A stretch of 21,075 nt of DNA from Ga0077527 sp032128415. GTDB taxonomy: Bacteria > Pseudomonadota > Gammaproteobacteria > Burkholderiales > SG8-41. Location: the NCBI GenBank assembly GCA_032128415.1, contig JAQBGW010000179.1, positions 1 to 21,075 of the forward strand, read 5' to 3'. Every line of letters starts with the position of its first letter. The stretch's first letter is position 1. Positions 20,985-21,075 of the stretch are shown here, one piece after another. The position numbers and the translations under genes are program-made. The notes beneath the pieces were generated by a model that saw only the letters and a program-made list of their open reading frames with translations, searched no databases and was not told the origin of the DNA.

Positions 20985-21075
20985 TGCTCACTACTCACTA
21001 CTCACTACTCACTGCTTACCGCTCACTGCTTACGCCTCACCGCTCACCGCTCACCGCTTACCGCTCACCGCTCAC
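20985..21075 (-). repeat. Inverted heptamer array, 13 units to the window end
   Basis: The plus strand reads thirteen consecutive 7-mers of the form YGCTYAC/TACTCAC in strict register (91 bases). Examples are TGCTCAC, three TACTCAC in a row, TGCTTAC and CGCTCAC. These are the reverse complement of GTRAGYR, so the array can pair with the one at 20894-20955. One unit (GCCTCAC, 21034-21040) departs from the pattern. The array reaches the last base and clearly continues beyond the window. Confidence 0.88.

Noticed and set aside
20529..21075. Diversity-generating retroelement or CRISPR array
   Set aside because: The four-helix protein is Avd-like, but no reverse transcriptase or template/variable repeat pair is seen. 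The heptamers are contiguous, without the unique spacers a CRISPR array needs.

Overview
This is a GC-rich chromosomal segment, most likely from a betaproteobacterium. The best evidence is the block DUF971 - ubiE - Tim44-like - ubiJ - ubiB (12693 down to 8367, minus strand), a gene order I associate with Betaproteobacteria. The NodIJ-type exporter beside hemJ and rlmL and the dense housekeeping content agree with this. I cannot name a genus. No rRNA, tRNA, CRISPR array, transposase or integrase was recognised.

Layout. Positions 1-3267 hold a tight minus-strand cluster, read from high to low coordinate: alpha/beta hydrolase, NodI-type ATPase, NodJ-type permease, HemJ-type oxidase, a secreted HIRAN protein, and the start of an RlmL-type rRNA methyltransferase cut by the window edge. 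Then come a small [2Fe-2S] ferredoxin (3344-3652), a MazG-type pyrophosphohydrolase (3751-4119) and a VanZ-family membrane protein (4149-5267), all minus. A plus-strand DHH phosphoesterase (5270-6223) starts 2 bases from the VanZ start. Positions 6301-8283 hold a sodium:solute symporter and a small membrane protein. Positions 8367-12693 are the ubiquinone cluster: UbiE is a methyltransferase, UbiJ a lipid-binding accessory factor and UbiB the membrane kinase-like ATPase. Positions 12923-15991 hold three minus-strand genes: a PilZ-like protein, a DUF2817 (M14-like) peptidase and a HIT hydrolase.

From about 16000 to the end the region looks accessory. A 737-residue TPR/GT41 O-GlcNAc-transferase-like protein (16732-18945) is preceded by an overlapping small ORF with a good ribosome binding site (16562-16732). 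Both lie between a truncated copy (16214-16430) and a full copy (19026-19421) of a yqaA-family gene in direct orientation. The copies differ at roughly 15 of 190 bases, yet at only one residue over about 61 shared codons. A possible methyltransferase remnant (19523-19707) and an FAA-hydrolase gene (19762-20451) follow.

The window ends in what I find its most unusual structure: a four-helix-bundle (S23/Avd-like) gene (20529-20897) framed by arrays of a degenerate 7-base repeat GTRAGYR. The array after the gene is followed by a unique spacer and a long array of the same heptamer in inverted orientation, in strict 7-base register up to the last base of the window.
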